Shown here in pieces: positions 1 through 7,513 of a stretch of DNA of 21,049 bases. Every line of letters begins with the position of its first letter. Within the stretch, counting starts at the first letter, position 1. Position numbers and translations under genes: made by a program. The notes under the pieces were generated by a model. The model made no database searches and was not told where the DNA came from. It saw nothing but the letters and a program-made list of their open reading frames with translations. Source of the stretch: JBBPYR01 sp038199755 (GTDB taxonomy: Bacteria; Chloroflexota; Ktedonobacteria; Ktedonobacterales; Ktedonobacteraceae); the NCBI GenBank assembly GCA_038199755.1, contig JBBPYR010000278.1, positions 1 to 21,049 on the forward strand. Direction: 5' to 3'.

Positions 1-137
1 AACAAACAAAAAAATAAAAAAATGTCTAAGTTGACGCGTGGGGCTCGCCCGCTGGGTGTGGTTTTAACAAACCCAAACCGGCCCACCTTACTATACGGTT
101 GCCCAATTTGGTGTCCAAAAACTCCACTCGCTAGTGT

Positions 138-410
138 TTATGAGTTGTCGGCATTGTCGAAGCGGTTAGCGGTATTGGACAGGTGATTGCCCAAGTCGTT
201 GCCAGAGTCGAGCGAACCAGCAATGCTCTGCTCCCACTGCTGCAAAAGATTATCATAGTGCTGGCGGCTTGTCCCCTGCCAGTCGCCTTCAAGCTGGCCA
301 GACAGGTTGCGCAGCTCAGACATCATGCTATTGCGCAGAAAGTCACACCAGTCCTGATAGCGCCGTCCGAGTTGACGCATAACTTCGGTATCTATATGAA
401 TCGTTGGCAT
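138..410 (-). CDS. WXG100-family protein (second of tandem pair)
   Basis: A 90-aa, all-helical, polar protein with a central W-Q-G turn (DWQG near residues 43-46) between two predicted amphipathic helices, the hallmark of WXG100/ESAT-6 proteins. Length is typical for the family. These proteins form helical hairpin dimers and are usually exported by type VII secretion. An AAGGA box lies about 9 nt before the ATG. It is clearly paralogous to the upstream gene at 542-814: both share the MRQLG start region, the WQG turn, the QxWEQ(S/N)IA segment and the D-x-S end. No EccC ATPase or other secretion component is in the window, so export is inferred. Downstream (1-137) I see no gene, only an A-rich tract at the edge. 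Confidence 0.85.
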   Translation of the reverse strand: MPTIHIDTEVMRQLGRRYQDWCDFLRNSMMSELRNLSGQLEGDWQGTSRQHYDNLLQQWEQSIAGSLDSGNDLGNHLSNTANRFDNADNS

Positions 411-452
411 TTGTATGCATCCTTTTAATCGAGTAAATAATTATTTTTATTC

Positions 453-498
453 ATGTGGGAAGGGCGGTTACTGCATTGGTAATCGCCCTTCTTCACAT
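453..498 (-). terminator. long hairpin between the two WXG100 genes
   Basis: A 12-bp stem (459-470 with 480-491, one G-U pair) with a 9-nt loop is extended by a further 5-bp ATGTG/CACAT stem after a small internal loop. Read on the minus strand it lies between the two WXG100 genes and is followed by an A/T-rich tract without a clean U run. It could be a partial terminator, a processing site or an mRNA-stability element that sets the ratio of the two proteins. Confidence 0.4.
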
Positions 499-509
499 CG
501 TTAGACAGT

Positions 510-529
510 CACGAATGCATTCATTCGTG
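510..529 (-). other. short perfect hairpin after first WXG100 gene
   Basis: CACGAATG (510-517) and CATTCGTG (522-529) form a perfect 8-bp stem with a 4-nt loop, 12 nt beyond the stop codon of the upstream WXG100 gene on the minus strand. No U tract follows. It is probably an mRNA 3'-end stability element working together with the larger hairpin at 453-498. Confidence 0.35.
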
Positions 530-541
530 TGCAGGACACAT

Positions 542-814
542 TTATGAGCGGTCTGCCTCGTCGAACTGTTGGGCAGTGGTGGTCAGATGACGGCCAAGCT
601 CTTCGCCATTGTTGACGAGGTTTGCAATATTCTGCTCCCAGCGTTGCACCAGCTCATCATAGTGAGCGCGGCTCACACCCTGCCAATCGCTCTCCAGGTG
701 AGCGGTCAGGTTGCGCAACTCAGGGCCCATCTCGTTCTGCATTTTGTTGTTCCAATCAAGGAAGCGGTTTCCAAGTTGGCGCATAACATCGGTATTTACG
801 TGAATCGTCGCCAT
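542..814 (-). CDS. WXG100-family protein (first of tandem pair)
   Basis: A 90-aa protein with the DWQG turn (around residues 43-46) between two helices, the WXG100 signature, and no signal peptide or membrane segment. A TAGGAG ribosome-binding site lies about 10 nt before the ATG. It is a close paralogue of 138-410, with the same length and matching helix patterns, so the pair arose by duplication and could form a heterodimer like EsxA/EsxB. The 131-nt gap between them contains two hairpins, so both are probably transcribed together from a promoter upstream of 814. No secretion ATPase or large WXG-fused toxin lies next to them; they are orphan WXG100 proteins within this window. Confidence 0.87.
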   Translation of the reverse strand: MATIHVNTDVMRQLGNRFLDWNNKMQNEMGPELRNLTAHLESDWQGVSRAHYDELVQRWEQNIANLVNNGEELGRHLTTTAQQFDEADRS

Positions 815-887
815 AACAAATGTTCTCCTATATTTCAGATAATAGTAATTCGCAGTTCTCTGCTATCTTCAGCGTACAAACACATAT

Positions 888-920
888 TTGTTTCGCAAAC
901 AATAGTAGTGAGCAACTACT
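888..920. promoter_or_regulatory. two adjacent dyads in divergent intergenic region
   Basis: TTGTTT-cgc-AAACAA (888-902) and AGTAGT-gagca-ACTACT (904-920) sit side by side in the 228-nt space between the divergent WXG100 and cupredoxin-like genes. Two close dyads at a divergent promoter region are typical of operator sites, but no regulator is known and I could not fix the promoter elements. Confidence 0.3.
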
Positions 921-1042
921 TACTTGAAGTATAAGAAAGGCAACAAATCAGAAAGTTCAATCTATCATGTTAACAACGGGCATGTTAGTGCAACTGAGTA
1001 TGATAGCAAGAGAAGGTATATCGTTATATGGAGAATAAAACA

Positions 1043-1873
1043 ATGGACAAGAAACCTGGAAAAGGGACAAGGCACAGCATCGTACAAAAGATGCTCCTCG
1101 TTTGTATGCTTTGTTTACCATTCAGCATTGCACTCACGCAATGCTCTCTCCCTTATGCATATGCACAACAAGCACTGGGAGAGAGCATCACGGTACAGAT
1201 AACAGGAGCGGCACAACCACCGGGTTTCTTGCCCGCATTACTTACAGTGCATCTTTATGACACCATTGTTTTCGTCAACCAATCAGCACCGGCAGCAACC
1301 TATGCCATTGCCGCTCAAGATGGCAGTTTTGCATCACCGGCGATCGCGCACGGTGAGCAATGGGCCGTCACCGTGAATGCGACTGGTCCCCATCCCTATA
1401 GCGTCTCTTCAGTGAGTACGATGGTTGGCGAAATCTTTGTCGTTGCTAACACGGTTTCTCTGTTGCCAACACCTCTTCCTCAAGCACAAGCCACGGTGAA
1501 TGCAGCATTGACAGCGGGGAAAAGCCCACCAGATGTTACGGGGCTTTCCCCAACGATGGGCCAAAACGGTGGAGGGCAATCGCCCTTTACGCCCTTGCTT
1601 ATACTGATAGTGATACTCAATAGTGTGTTGACGGTTAGTCTGCTCAGTGCTCTAACCATCTGGCTCCTGATGAGACGCCGAGCTGCGAAAAAGGCACTCC
1701 TGGCCAGTCTCGCAGGAGTGGGAAAAGCACAGCAGCACGATGGGGAATTGGCAGATTCCGACCAACAAGAAACGACCAAAAACAAAAGGCGTTTTTTCTG
1801 GCAGCGTCGCAAAGACGATGACGACGATGATGACGGTGATGTTGAGTTGGATATGGATGACGACGAGGAATAA
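1043..1873 (+). CDS. membrane-anchored cupredoxin-fold protein lacking copper ligands
   Basis: A 276-aa protein. Residues about 16-41 form an export signal. Residues about 50-134 look like a plastocyanin-type cupredoxin domain, with the IVFVN strand, a DGSF turn and a C-terminal Y-x10-G-x-I-x-V strand. The usual Y-x-C-x2-H-x2-M-x-G block aligns without gaps to Y119...M127-V-G, but Cys and His are both Val (121 and 124), and the first His is also gone, so a type I copper site is not expected. A transmembrane helix spans about 184-210, followed by basic residues and an acidic tail (258-276) with a seven-Asp run. I chose the ATG with GGAG 9 nt upstream; an in-frame ATG at 1028 is possible. It is followed after 6 nt by a secreted protein, so the two form an operon. 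Confidence 0.7.
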   Translation: MDKKPGKGTRHSIVQKMLLVCMLCLPFSIALTQCSLPYAYAQQALGESITVQITGAAQPPGFLPALLTVHLYDTIVFVNQSAPAATYAIAAQDGSFASPAIAHGEQWAVTVNATGPHPYSVSSVSTMVGEIFVVANTVSLLPTPLPQAQATVNAALTAGKSPPDVTGLSPTMGQNGGGQSPFTPLLILIVILNSVLTVSLLSALTIWLLMRRRAAKKALLASLAGVGKAQQHDGELADSDQQETTKNKRRFFWQRRKDDDDDDDGDVELDMDDDEE

Positions 1874-1879
1874 ATAATA

Positions 1880-3169
1880 ATGCAGTTTTATAGAAAACAA
1901 CAGAGAAAGCACACTATTTATCCGTTCTATCGTGCGCTCTTTACACTCGCCCTTTGCTGGTGTTTCTTCTTGAGTTTTGTTGGCTTTACAGCAAAAGCTG
2001 CTCCCTTTACTACACAAGGCTTTGCGGTCGTTTTTTCTACTAAAAACTTTAGCAGCCAATTAGTGTCGGCGACTTCTGGTGACACAAGCAGCCCCGGTCA
2101 TTTCTCCTTCACCTTACAGAATGGGTCGCCACTTTGGTATGGTGTGAGCATGCAGGCATCCCCAACGGGCCTAACGCTAGCTCCCACTAACCCATCTGGT
2201 GATCTCGTCACGAGCACGTTTTTCGCCAACACGCTTTTGCTTCCACCAGCGCACATCCTACCAATGGACCAGTGGAACGGCACCTTTCACTTTGAAACAT
2301 TGCATCTTGCCGCAACATTTACCGATAAGGGGCAGCAGATCCAGCTCGAACTGCTTCCTAGCGAAACGCATGCCGTGACGCTTGACGCCCTCACCCTTAT
2401 TCTCCAGTTACTTGGACAACGCAACGAGGGCGCGCAAATTGGCCTGCTTGGGCCTGGCGCATTAAAAGATGTGTTTGATACGACGAACAATATGAAGGAC
2501 TTTAGCGCACTGGTTACAAATTATGAGCAGGTATTGCAGGCGGTTCCAAATGCCACCACAACACTCAGCTATGCCTATGCCTGTTCCCTCAACCTGACAG
2601 CCCTTCTATCAGATACCAGTGAGCAGAATATGCTGGCCGACCTGCTGTGGAAAATACAAGGCAAGGTGATTACACGCGCAGACATTCTCAAAGCCATCAT
2701 TGGCTTATCTCAAACACAGTTTGGCTTAGCAAGTGAGGCATTTATCAATAACCAAGCATTGGCAGTAGGTGGCGCACTCCTCCAACAAGCGGCACCTACT
2801 ATTCTGTTGCAAGCAGTAGATGCCACTACAGCCAACCCAACAGCGGCTCACACATCCACACCAACGCATGCGCCGACGCTTACCCCGACGCTCACTCCAA
2901 CACAGACCCAATCGCCAAATCAAGCCGTAACACCTACACCACATCTTATACCAACCGCGACTCCTACACTACGGCCAACTGCGACTCCTACACCTCCTAG
3001 GTTACGACCAAGCGCAACTCCCACTCCACGGCCAACTGCAACACGCACGCCGCAACCAACCGTGACCCAAACCAACCAGCAGGAAACTCCCACCGTGCGG
3101 GCGGGCAGGGAAACGCGTTCCCACGTCATGCTAAAGAATAGCGTCATAGCAAATGCCACATTGCCTTGA
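1880..3169 (+). CDS. secreted protein with Thr/Pro-rich C-terminal stalk
   Basis: A 429-aa protein that I cannot assign to a family. Residues 14-40 form a signal peptide with a likely cleavage after AKA. The region to about residue 313 is a mixed globular part with beta-rich segments followed by helical stretches. Residues about 316-406 are a low-complexity TPT/PTATPT tract of the kind used as a cell-wall or surface stalk. The last 20 or so residues are basic and polar, with no membrane anchor or LPxTG motif. GAGGA at the end of the upstream gene serves as ribosome-binding site, and the 6-nt gap implies co-translation with the cupredoxin-like membrane protein. The two may form one envelope complex; this is inference. 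The gene ends 7 nt from the convergent acetyltransferase. Confidence 0.75.
   Translation: MQFYRKQQRKHTIYPFYRALFTLALCWCFFLSFVGFTAKAAPFTTQGFAVVFSTKNFSSQLVSATSGDTSSPGHFSFTLQNGSPLWYGVSMQASPTGLTLAPTNPSGDLVTSTFFANTLLLPPAHILPMDQWNGTFHFETLHLAATFTDKGQQIQLELLPSETHAVTLDALTLILQLLGQRNEGAQIGLLGPGALKDVFDTTNNMKDFSALVTNYEQVLQAVPNATTTLSYAYACSLNLTALLSDTSEQNMLADLLWKIQGKVITRADILKAIIGLSQTQFGLASEAFINNQALAVGGALLQQAAPTILLQAVDATTANPTAAHTSTPTHAPTLTPTLTPTQTQSPNQAVTPTPHLIPTATPTLRPTATPTPPRLRPSATPTPRPTATRTPQPTVTQTNQQETPTVRAGRETRSHVMLKNSVIANATLP
2823..3095 (+). repeat. degenerate Thr/Pro codon repeat
   Basis: Imperfect tandem repeats built from units such as CCAACTGCGACTCCTACA encode the Thr/Pro stalk of the surrounding gene. 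The repeat also opens a long spurious reading frame on the opposite strand. Such tracts are prone to length change by slippage. Confidence 0.7.
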
Positions 3170-3176
3170 AACGGAT

Positions 3177-4457
3177 CTAAAACCAATCAGAACTTGGTAG
3201 CCAGGTGTGGCCCAGTGGAAACAGGACATCGAGCACACGTAAGGTATCCTGCTCATAGAACTGCGTTTCCTGCTGCAACGCCCAGTCAGCCGGACGATAG
3301 CCAAAAAGAAGTTGCACAAACGTTTGAGGCGTAAAACGGAGAGCGGACACCCCCACTGCTGGTCCATCAGTCACAGTGATTTCTTGCCCCTGAACGTGGA
3401 GTGTGCAGGTCTCTTCACCCACGGTCAACACCACTGTTCCCGACCAGGAAGCCAGTGCATGCTGCCAGCGAGCACGCAGTTCTGGCAGTATGGCGTGCAT
3501 AATTGTGGATAAAGAGACGAGACGCGCCATCCATGCCGCAAAACGATGATGGTACGACTGCGTATGCACCACCCATTCCTCTGAGGGGCTATCCCAATGC
3601 GACGTATCAGTCACTTCTAAATGATCGACCATCCATTGCAAAATAGGCGAGGTGAGCGGTAAGCGATAGCGCAAAGCGGTGGAAACATCGTCTCCCGCTA
3701 CCAATTGAGCATGATGTTGCAGCAAGGCAAGTGCGGCTGCCCAATTGTCGGCGGTAAACTCCTGCGCCTTCCAGGGGTTCGCATGTTGCTGTAATGTCAG
3801 ATAGCCCTCTACCTGTCCCGCTGGGGCAATCGCGATGAGAGGAGGATTGGAAAAGGGACGATTGTTGAGTAAATAATCTTGATATTCCTGTGTGCGCGCA
3901 AAACTGCCCGTATAGTGTCCATAATGGCGATTATAAAGGGCGAGTAGATGTGCGGAATCAGCCGCCGTTGCGGGCCGCACCGTATAGCCCTGCGATGATT
4001 GTGCCAGTATTGCGCCTCTATCGACATCAACGGTAGAAAGATCGAACATATCGACATACCCATAACGATAGTAAAACTTCGGAATGCCATCGAGCAAAAG
4101 CAGCGCGTAACCATGCTGCTCAGCATACTGAATAGCATCTCGCATTAATGCCGAGGCCACACCCTTTTTACGGTGGTCGGGATGCGTCACTACTGAGCCA
4201 ATACAGCCCGTTAGCAGATTTGCCGCCCCCATACGCAGTGTACGTCCAAAAAGAATATAACCGCCAACCTGCACACCATCCTGAAATGCACCTCGCATCA
4301 TATCGTTTCGGTACTCTGGCATGCCCATCTCGTAGCGTTCCCATTCACCTGTGCTTTCTTCTGAAGGTTCGTGCGAGAACGCCTGATCTCCCAGATGGAA
4401 TAGTAGATGCCGCTCAGCAGCGGTTTCCATAGGGCGCACTATAATTGGTGATGACAT
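3177..4457 (-). CDS. Eis-like GNAT N-acetyltransferase
   Basis: A 426-aa protein matching the Eis family (N-acetyltransferases that modify amines, including aminoglycosides in Mycobacterium). Residues 1 to about 150 form a GNAT domain with the acetyl-CoA loop SVVTHPDHRKKGVASALM (88-105). A Tyr-rich segment near 129-135 (YYRYGY) fits the place of the Eis general acid Tyr. A second GNAT-like region follows, and the C-terminal 110 or so residues resemble the SCP2-like domain. The protein ends in Phe; in Mycobacterium Eis the terminal carboxylate takes part in catalysis, so this end is consistent with an active enzyme. Substrate is unknown. The gene starts 15 nt after the glucokinase stop, so the two are probably co-transcribed. 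The ribosome-binding site is weak (GAGAGAG). Confidence 0.85.
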   Translation of the reverse strand: MSSPIIVRPMETAAERHLLFHLGDQAFSHEPSEESTGEWERYEMGMPEYRNDMMRGAFQDGVQVGGYILFGRTLRMGAANLLTGCIGSVVTHPDHRKKGVASALMRDAIQYAEQHGYALLLLDGIPKFYYRYGYVDMFDLSTVDVDRGAILAQSSQGYTVRPATAADSAHLLALYNRHYGHYTGSFARTQEYQDYLLNNRPFSNPPLIAIAPAGQVEGYLTLQQHANPWKAQEFTADNWAAALALLQHHAQLVAGDDVSTALRYRLPLTSPILQWMVDHLEVTDTSHWDSPSEEWVVHTQSYHHRFAAWMARLVSLSTIMHAILPELRARWQHALASWSGTVVLTVGEETCTLHVQGQEITVTDGPAVGVSALRFTPQTFVQLLFGYRPADWALQQETQFYEQDTLRVLDVLFPLGHTWLPSSDWF

Positions 4458-4472
4458 AGCTATGCTCTCTCT

Positions 4473-5471
4473 CTAGTTACTCAGCTTTGCTAACTCAAAT
4501 CCATAATATGCGGCACCGAGCAAACCAACGTGGGGGTGCAAAATAACGTGAATGGGCACATCTGTCAAAACACTACCCAAGCGACCTTTGTTTAAAAACG
4601 TCTGCATAAATAGTTCTTTCTTTAAGAAAGGTAAGATACGAGGGGGAATGCCGCCACCAATATAGACACCACCAGTAGCAAGCACTTTCAGTGCCAAGTT
4701 TCCCGCCTCGGCCCCGAGAATGGAGACGAACATATCGAGGGTGGCAACACATAACGGAACAGGGGCGGTATCACTGAGGGCAGCTTGCGCGATTATCGGC
4801 GTCTTATCGGCGGCTCGTGCTAATTGTTCGCTTAACCATGTAGGTTCCTCAGCATAACCACTATCTTTGAGGTAGGCATAAATATTGGGGAGGCCGATAC
4901 CGGAGCACACCCACTCGTAACTCACATGACCGAGAAGAGGTTGTAGATAACGCAACATCCCTATTTGTAATTCATCCAAGGGTGCAAAATCAGCGTGTCC
5001 CCCTTCTGAGTTATGAGACATGTAACGCTGACCGTCCCAGGTTAGAAAAGCCTCACCTAGACCAGTACCAGGCGCGATCACTGCTATAGCTCCGCCAGCA
5101 GATGCTTCACCAGTGTTTAAGGTATACAGCTCATTGGCCTCTAAAAAGGGGACAGCATGGGCAATAGCCTCTAAATCATTCATCAACACGACAGATTTTA
5201 GCTGAAAGGTCTCCTGAAGATGTGTCGTGCTGATAATCCAGGGCAAGTTCGTGATAGTTGCCTGGTTATCCACAACAGGGCCAGCGACACCAAAGCAAGC
5301 ACGATCTACAAGGACATGAAACCGCTCGATAAACTCTTGTATAATCGCTTCGAGACTTTCATAGAGCCCACTAGGAAATGTCATCTCCGCGATAGGGAAA
5401 GATAATGTAGTGGACGAGGCAAACACTGCCAAATTTGTTTTGGTCCCACCAATATCACCGACTAGGAGCAT
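4473..5471 (-). CDS. glk: glucokinase
   Basis: A 332-aa ATP-dependent glucokinase of the bacterial Glk family, which phosphorylates glucose to glucose-6-phosphate in the cytoplasm. Visible motifs are the phosphate-1 loop GDIGGTKTN (5-13), the catalytic Asp in MNDLEAIAHAVP (D99), the APGTGLGE phosphate-2 loop (133-140), SEGGHADFAP (155-164) and VCSGIGL further on. A longer in-frame extension of 24 residues exists, but this ATG has GAAGGAG about 10 nt upstream and places the GDIGGT loop at the usual position. It is the first gene of a pair with the Eis-like acetyltransferase. Confidence 0.93.
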   Translation of the reverse strand: MLLVGDIGGTKTNLAVFASSTTLSFPIAEMTFPSGLYESLEAIIQEFIERFHVLVDRACFGVAGPVVDNQATITNLPWIISTTHLQETFQLKSVVLMNDLEAIAHAVPFLEANELYTLNTGEASAGGAIAVIAPGTGLGEAFLTWDGQRYMSHNSEGGHADFAPLDELQIGMLRYLQPLLGHVSYEWVCSGIGLPNIYAYLKDSGYAEEPTWLSEQLARAADKTPIIAQAALSDTAPVPLCVATLDMFVSILGAEAGNLALKVLATGGVYIGGGIPPRILPFLKKELFMQTFLNKGRLGSVLTDVPIHVILHPHVGLLGAAYYGFELAKLSN

Positions 5472-5623
5472 ATGCTCTCTTCTCCTTCTCAGAATAACAA
5501 GTATTTTTGCGTAGCCATGATAATAAAACAGAATGGTTATCACTCTATTCTATCTCGCTACGAAAAGATTAGCTATATCGAAGAAGATGAATGAAGAGAA
5601 CAAAATAAAAACACAACAGAAAC

Positions 5624-5743
5624 TTACTTATCGCCTCGACGTAACTGACGATTGTATTGTATAGAGAAGAGAAGAGCACCAATTACAAATAGGACGGCTA
5701 TGATGACAAAAACGAGGGATACCCAAATAAGTTGCGTGGTCAT
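5624..5743 (-). CDS. 39-aa single-pass membrane protein
   Basis: An ATG with a GGAAAGGA ribosome-binding site 6 nt upstream opens a 39-codon frame starting MTTQLIWVSLVFV. Residues about 5-27 are entirely hydrophobic (Val, Ile, Leu, Phe), and the tail NRQLRRGDK is basic, giving an N-out/C-in single-span topology. No family is recognised. It lies between glucokinase and another small membrane protein on the same strand. Codons and ribosome-binding site suggest it is real, but such small frames can arise by chance. Confidence 0.55.
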   Translation of the reverse strand: MTTQLIWVSLVFVIIAVLFVIGALLFSIQYNRQLRRGDK

Positions 5744-5809
5744 GGTATTTCCTTTCCGCTCTTAAAGAAATCGCTCACATCACGCTCATAATACCCTCTT
5801 ACTCGTATA

Positions 5810-5875
5810 ATGTCCATTAATAACGCATTAAAAGATGTATATAAATGTATCTCTTTATACGTTATTAATGGACAT
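5810..5875. repeat. 16-bp perfect inverted repeat with AT-rich spacer
   Basis: ATGTCCATTAATAACG (5810-5825) is repeated in perfect inverted form at 5860-5875, with a 34-nt spacer whose ends can pair further (7 of 10). The spacer holds a direct repeat ATGTAT-ataa-ATGTAT. It lies between two small membrane-protein genes and has no U tract, so it is not a clear terminator. It may be a cruciform, a small mobile-element relic or a paired operator. Confidence 0.6.
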
Positions 5876-5932
5876 CGTAATGTAAATCTTATAGGATTTC
5901 GTATAATCCCTAAAAAGAAATAGACACTGTAA

Positions 5933-6130
5933 TTAACTTAGGCGATAAGCCATTATAAAGGCAATAATCCCAGCAACGATGAGACAAATGAGCAAAATAA
6001 CCGGATCCGTCGTGAAGAGGAGAAGTATTGGTACAAGGAGCATAAGCAAACCAATAGTACGGATAAGAAGAGAACGGTTGCTCGTTCTCTTCTCAACATA
6101 AGGCGAACCGTCTTTATTTCGTATAATCAT
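5933..6130 (-). CDS. 65-aa membrane protein with two predicted helices
   Basis: A 65-aa protein with a charged N-terminus (residues 1-20) and two hydrophobic spans (about 21-40 and 43-62) separated by a short TTDP turn, so a helical hairpin in the membrane. A GGAG box lies 7 nt before the ATG. No family is recognised. It is transcribed toward the 39-aa membrane protein, with an inverted repeat between them. Function unknown. Confidence 0.6.
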   Translation of the reverse strand: MIIRNKDGSPYVEKRTSNRSLLIRTIGLLMLLVPILLLFTTDPVILLICLIVAGIIAFIMAYRLS

Positions 6131-6573
6131 TGCTTACTCCGATCTTTTTATACACCATTCTCTCTATAAGACGAACCAGAATGAGAATCGGCAATAGAAA
6201 AAAGAGCAAATTGGTAATGAAAAATAAAGTACTACTATAATGTACCTAAATGCATGTTCTTCAGCATTTGCATCGAGATATTTTTCCTTGTGATGGAATA
6301 CTTTTTATGAGTGCTTTGTTATCTATTGGGGAATATATATAATCCTTCCCCCTTGTATCCTTTTCTCTTGTTTTTTACGTGATTGACTTATTGCGTGATG
6401 TAGTTAGCATTTCTTGTAACCCTTGCTTCTTAGTAGCGTACTTGTAATGAGCGAAATGCTCTTGATATTCGTTTGGTTCATGAGTGACTCACACAAACCT
6501 CTCACCATTGGTATTGACTTCACTCCATCACCATTGCTCGCGTACTCTGTCCATATATACGAAAGGAATAGCT
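6131..6573. other. 443-nt divergent intergenic region
   Basis: This AT-rich gap separates a minus-strand small membrane protein from the plus-strand gene at 6574. A perfect TATAAT occurs at 6236-6241 within GTAC-n9-GTAC, but its possible -35 (TTGGTA) is 19 nt away. A better promoter candidate is listed separately. I see no convincing gene; short frames here lack ribosome-binding sites. Confidence 0.4.
6383..6410 (+). promoter_or_regulatory. candidate sigma70-type promoter for 6574 gene
   Basis: TTGACT (6383-6388) and TAGCAT (6405-6410) are separated by 16 nt, matching 5 of 6 and 4 of 6 consensus positions. It would give a 5' leader of about 160 nt. Confidence 0.4.
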
Positions 6574-7443
6574 ATGCCTACGCCACAGCCGTTTGTGCGC
6601 CGTAATAGGCATACTCAGCACAGACAAACACAGGATGACGATATCCAGTACACGCAACCGCGAACCACCCGTCCAGGCCCAGCGCGCAGACCATCAATAG
6701 ATACTGACTCGGTGCAGACCGATGAATATGACGATCAGGCCGATTACGACGATCAGGTTGATTATGATGATCAGCCGATTATCACGTTGTCGCCCAGTCC
6801 AGATAAACGACCACTGGAAAAGAATAAGACGCGGCCCCAGCGATCACAGCCACCGCTGAGACAGCCGCAGAGGCCACCCCTCAGGTCACAGCAGACGACA
6901 GCAGCCCCCAAGAAACGCGTTCAAGCAAAGAAGCAGGAACCCGAGAAGCAAAGGGAACAGAGGGGGCAGCGAGGGCAAGGACTGCAAATCCATTGGCTTT
7001 TGCTCTTTGGAATAGGCATGTTGCTTATGCTGGGACTGTATATTGGTGGATTTCAACTTTGGAATAGTGCCACAAGCATCTATAATGATTGGACCTATGG
7101 AACGACTCGCACGTATCAACTGGATGCCGTCGTTGGAGATCATGATTCCGCGAGTGCGCCAACGCATTTTATCGCGCTAAACCTGCATGGCACGGTTGAC
7201 GTTATCGAGATTCCTGGCGGAGACGTTACACATGCGAAGGTGTATTCCGGTCCACATTTGTTATGGAATCAGGCAGATAAAGCAGTTGTCACATTAGAGA
7301 TTAAAGATATTAATGGTGATCATCAACCAGATGTGCTTGTTCACATTGTTGGAAACACGACGATGCTGTTTCAGCAAGCAACGATGAATTTTGTGCTCAC
7401 CAATACAGGTGCAGGCTTCAAACCATTGAGTCCGCTCCCATAA
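6574..7443 (+). CDS. single-pass membrane protein with long disordered N-terminus and DxNxD loop
   Basis: A 289-aa protein started at the ATG behind GAAAGGAATA. Residues 1-139 are disordered, rich in Arg, Gln and Pro, and contain a three-fold acidic repeat YDDQ-x-DYDDQ-x-DYDDQ (52-67). A transmembrane helix spans about 140-161. The remaining part is a beta-rich external domain with DINGDHQPD (245-253), resembling the calcium-binding loop of FG-GAP/VCBS-type repeats. The topology predicts the disordered part inside and the C-terminal domain outside. No family is recognised. It ends in a strong hairpin shared with the convergent neighbour. An in-frame ATG 30 codons upstream lacks a ribosome-binding site. 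Confidence 0.75.
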   Translation: MPTPQPFVRRNRHTQHRQTQDDDIQYTQPRTTRPGPARRPSIDTDSVQTDEYDDQADYDDQVDYDDQPIITLSPSPDKRPLEKNKTRPQRSQPPLRQPQRPPLRSQQTTAAPKKRVQAKKQEPEKQREQRGQRGQGLQIHWLLLFGIGMLLMLGLYIGGFQLWNSATSIYNDWTYGTTRTYQLDAVVGDHDSASAPTHFIALNLHGTVDVIEIPGGDVTHAKVYSGPHLLWNQADKAVVTLEIKDINGDHQPDVLVHIVGNTTMLFQQATMNFVLTNTGAGFKPLSPLP

Positions 7444-7466
7444 CGTTGTGTAATACATAAGAATGT

Positions 7467-7511
7467 AAGGCTCTAGCATGGTGTACCAGCAGTACGACAT
7501 GCTAGAGCCTT
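7467..7511. terminator. bidirectional hairpin between convergent genes
   Basis: AAGGCTCTAGCATG (7467-7480) pairs perfectly with CATGCTAGAGCCTT (7498-7511), and the loop can add a GTAC/GTAC stem. It sits between the stops of two convergent genes and would act in both directions. The U tract is short on either strand. Confidence 0.75.
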
Positions 7512-7513
7512 GT

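Noticed and set aside
1..137. A-rich left edge and imperfect GGTGTGGTTTT/AAACCCAAACC dyad as a terminator for the WXG100 pair
   Set aside because: Stem has mismatches and the T-rich tract on the minus strand is not adjacent to it.
183..934. Plus-strand frames of 81 and 121 codons opposite the WXG100 genes
   Set aside because: They are antisense to clear WXG100 genes with ribosome-binding sites and have no recognisable features.
2823..3095. Possible CRISPR-like repeat array
   Set aside because: Repeats are imperfect, without unique spacers, in frame, and encode Thr/Pro.
2726..3186. Long minus-strand frames rich in Gly, Val and Arg opposite the Thr/Pro stalk
   Set aside because: Product of the repetitive ACC/CCN codons read backwards; the low-complexity sequence does not resemble a protein.
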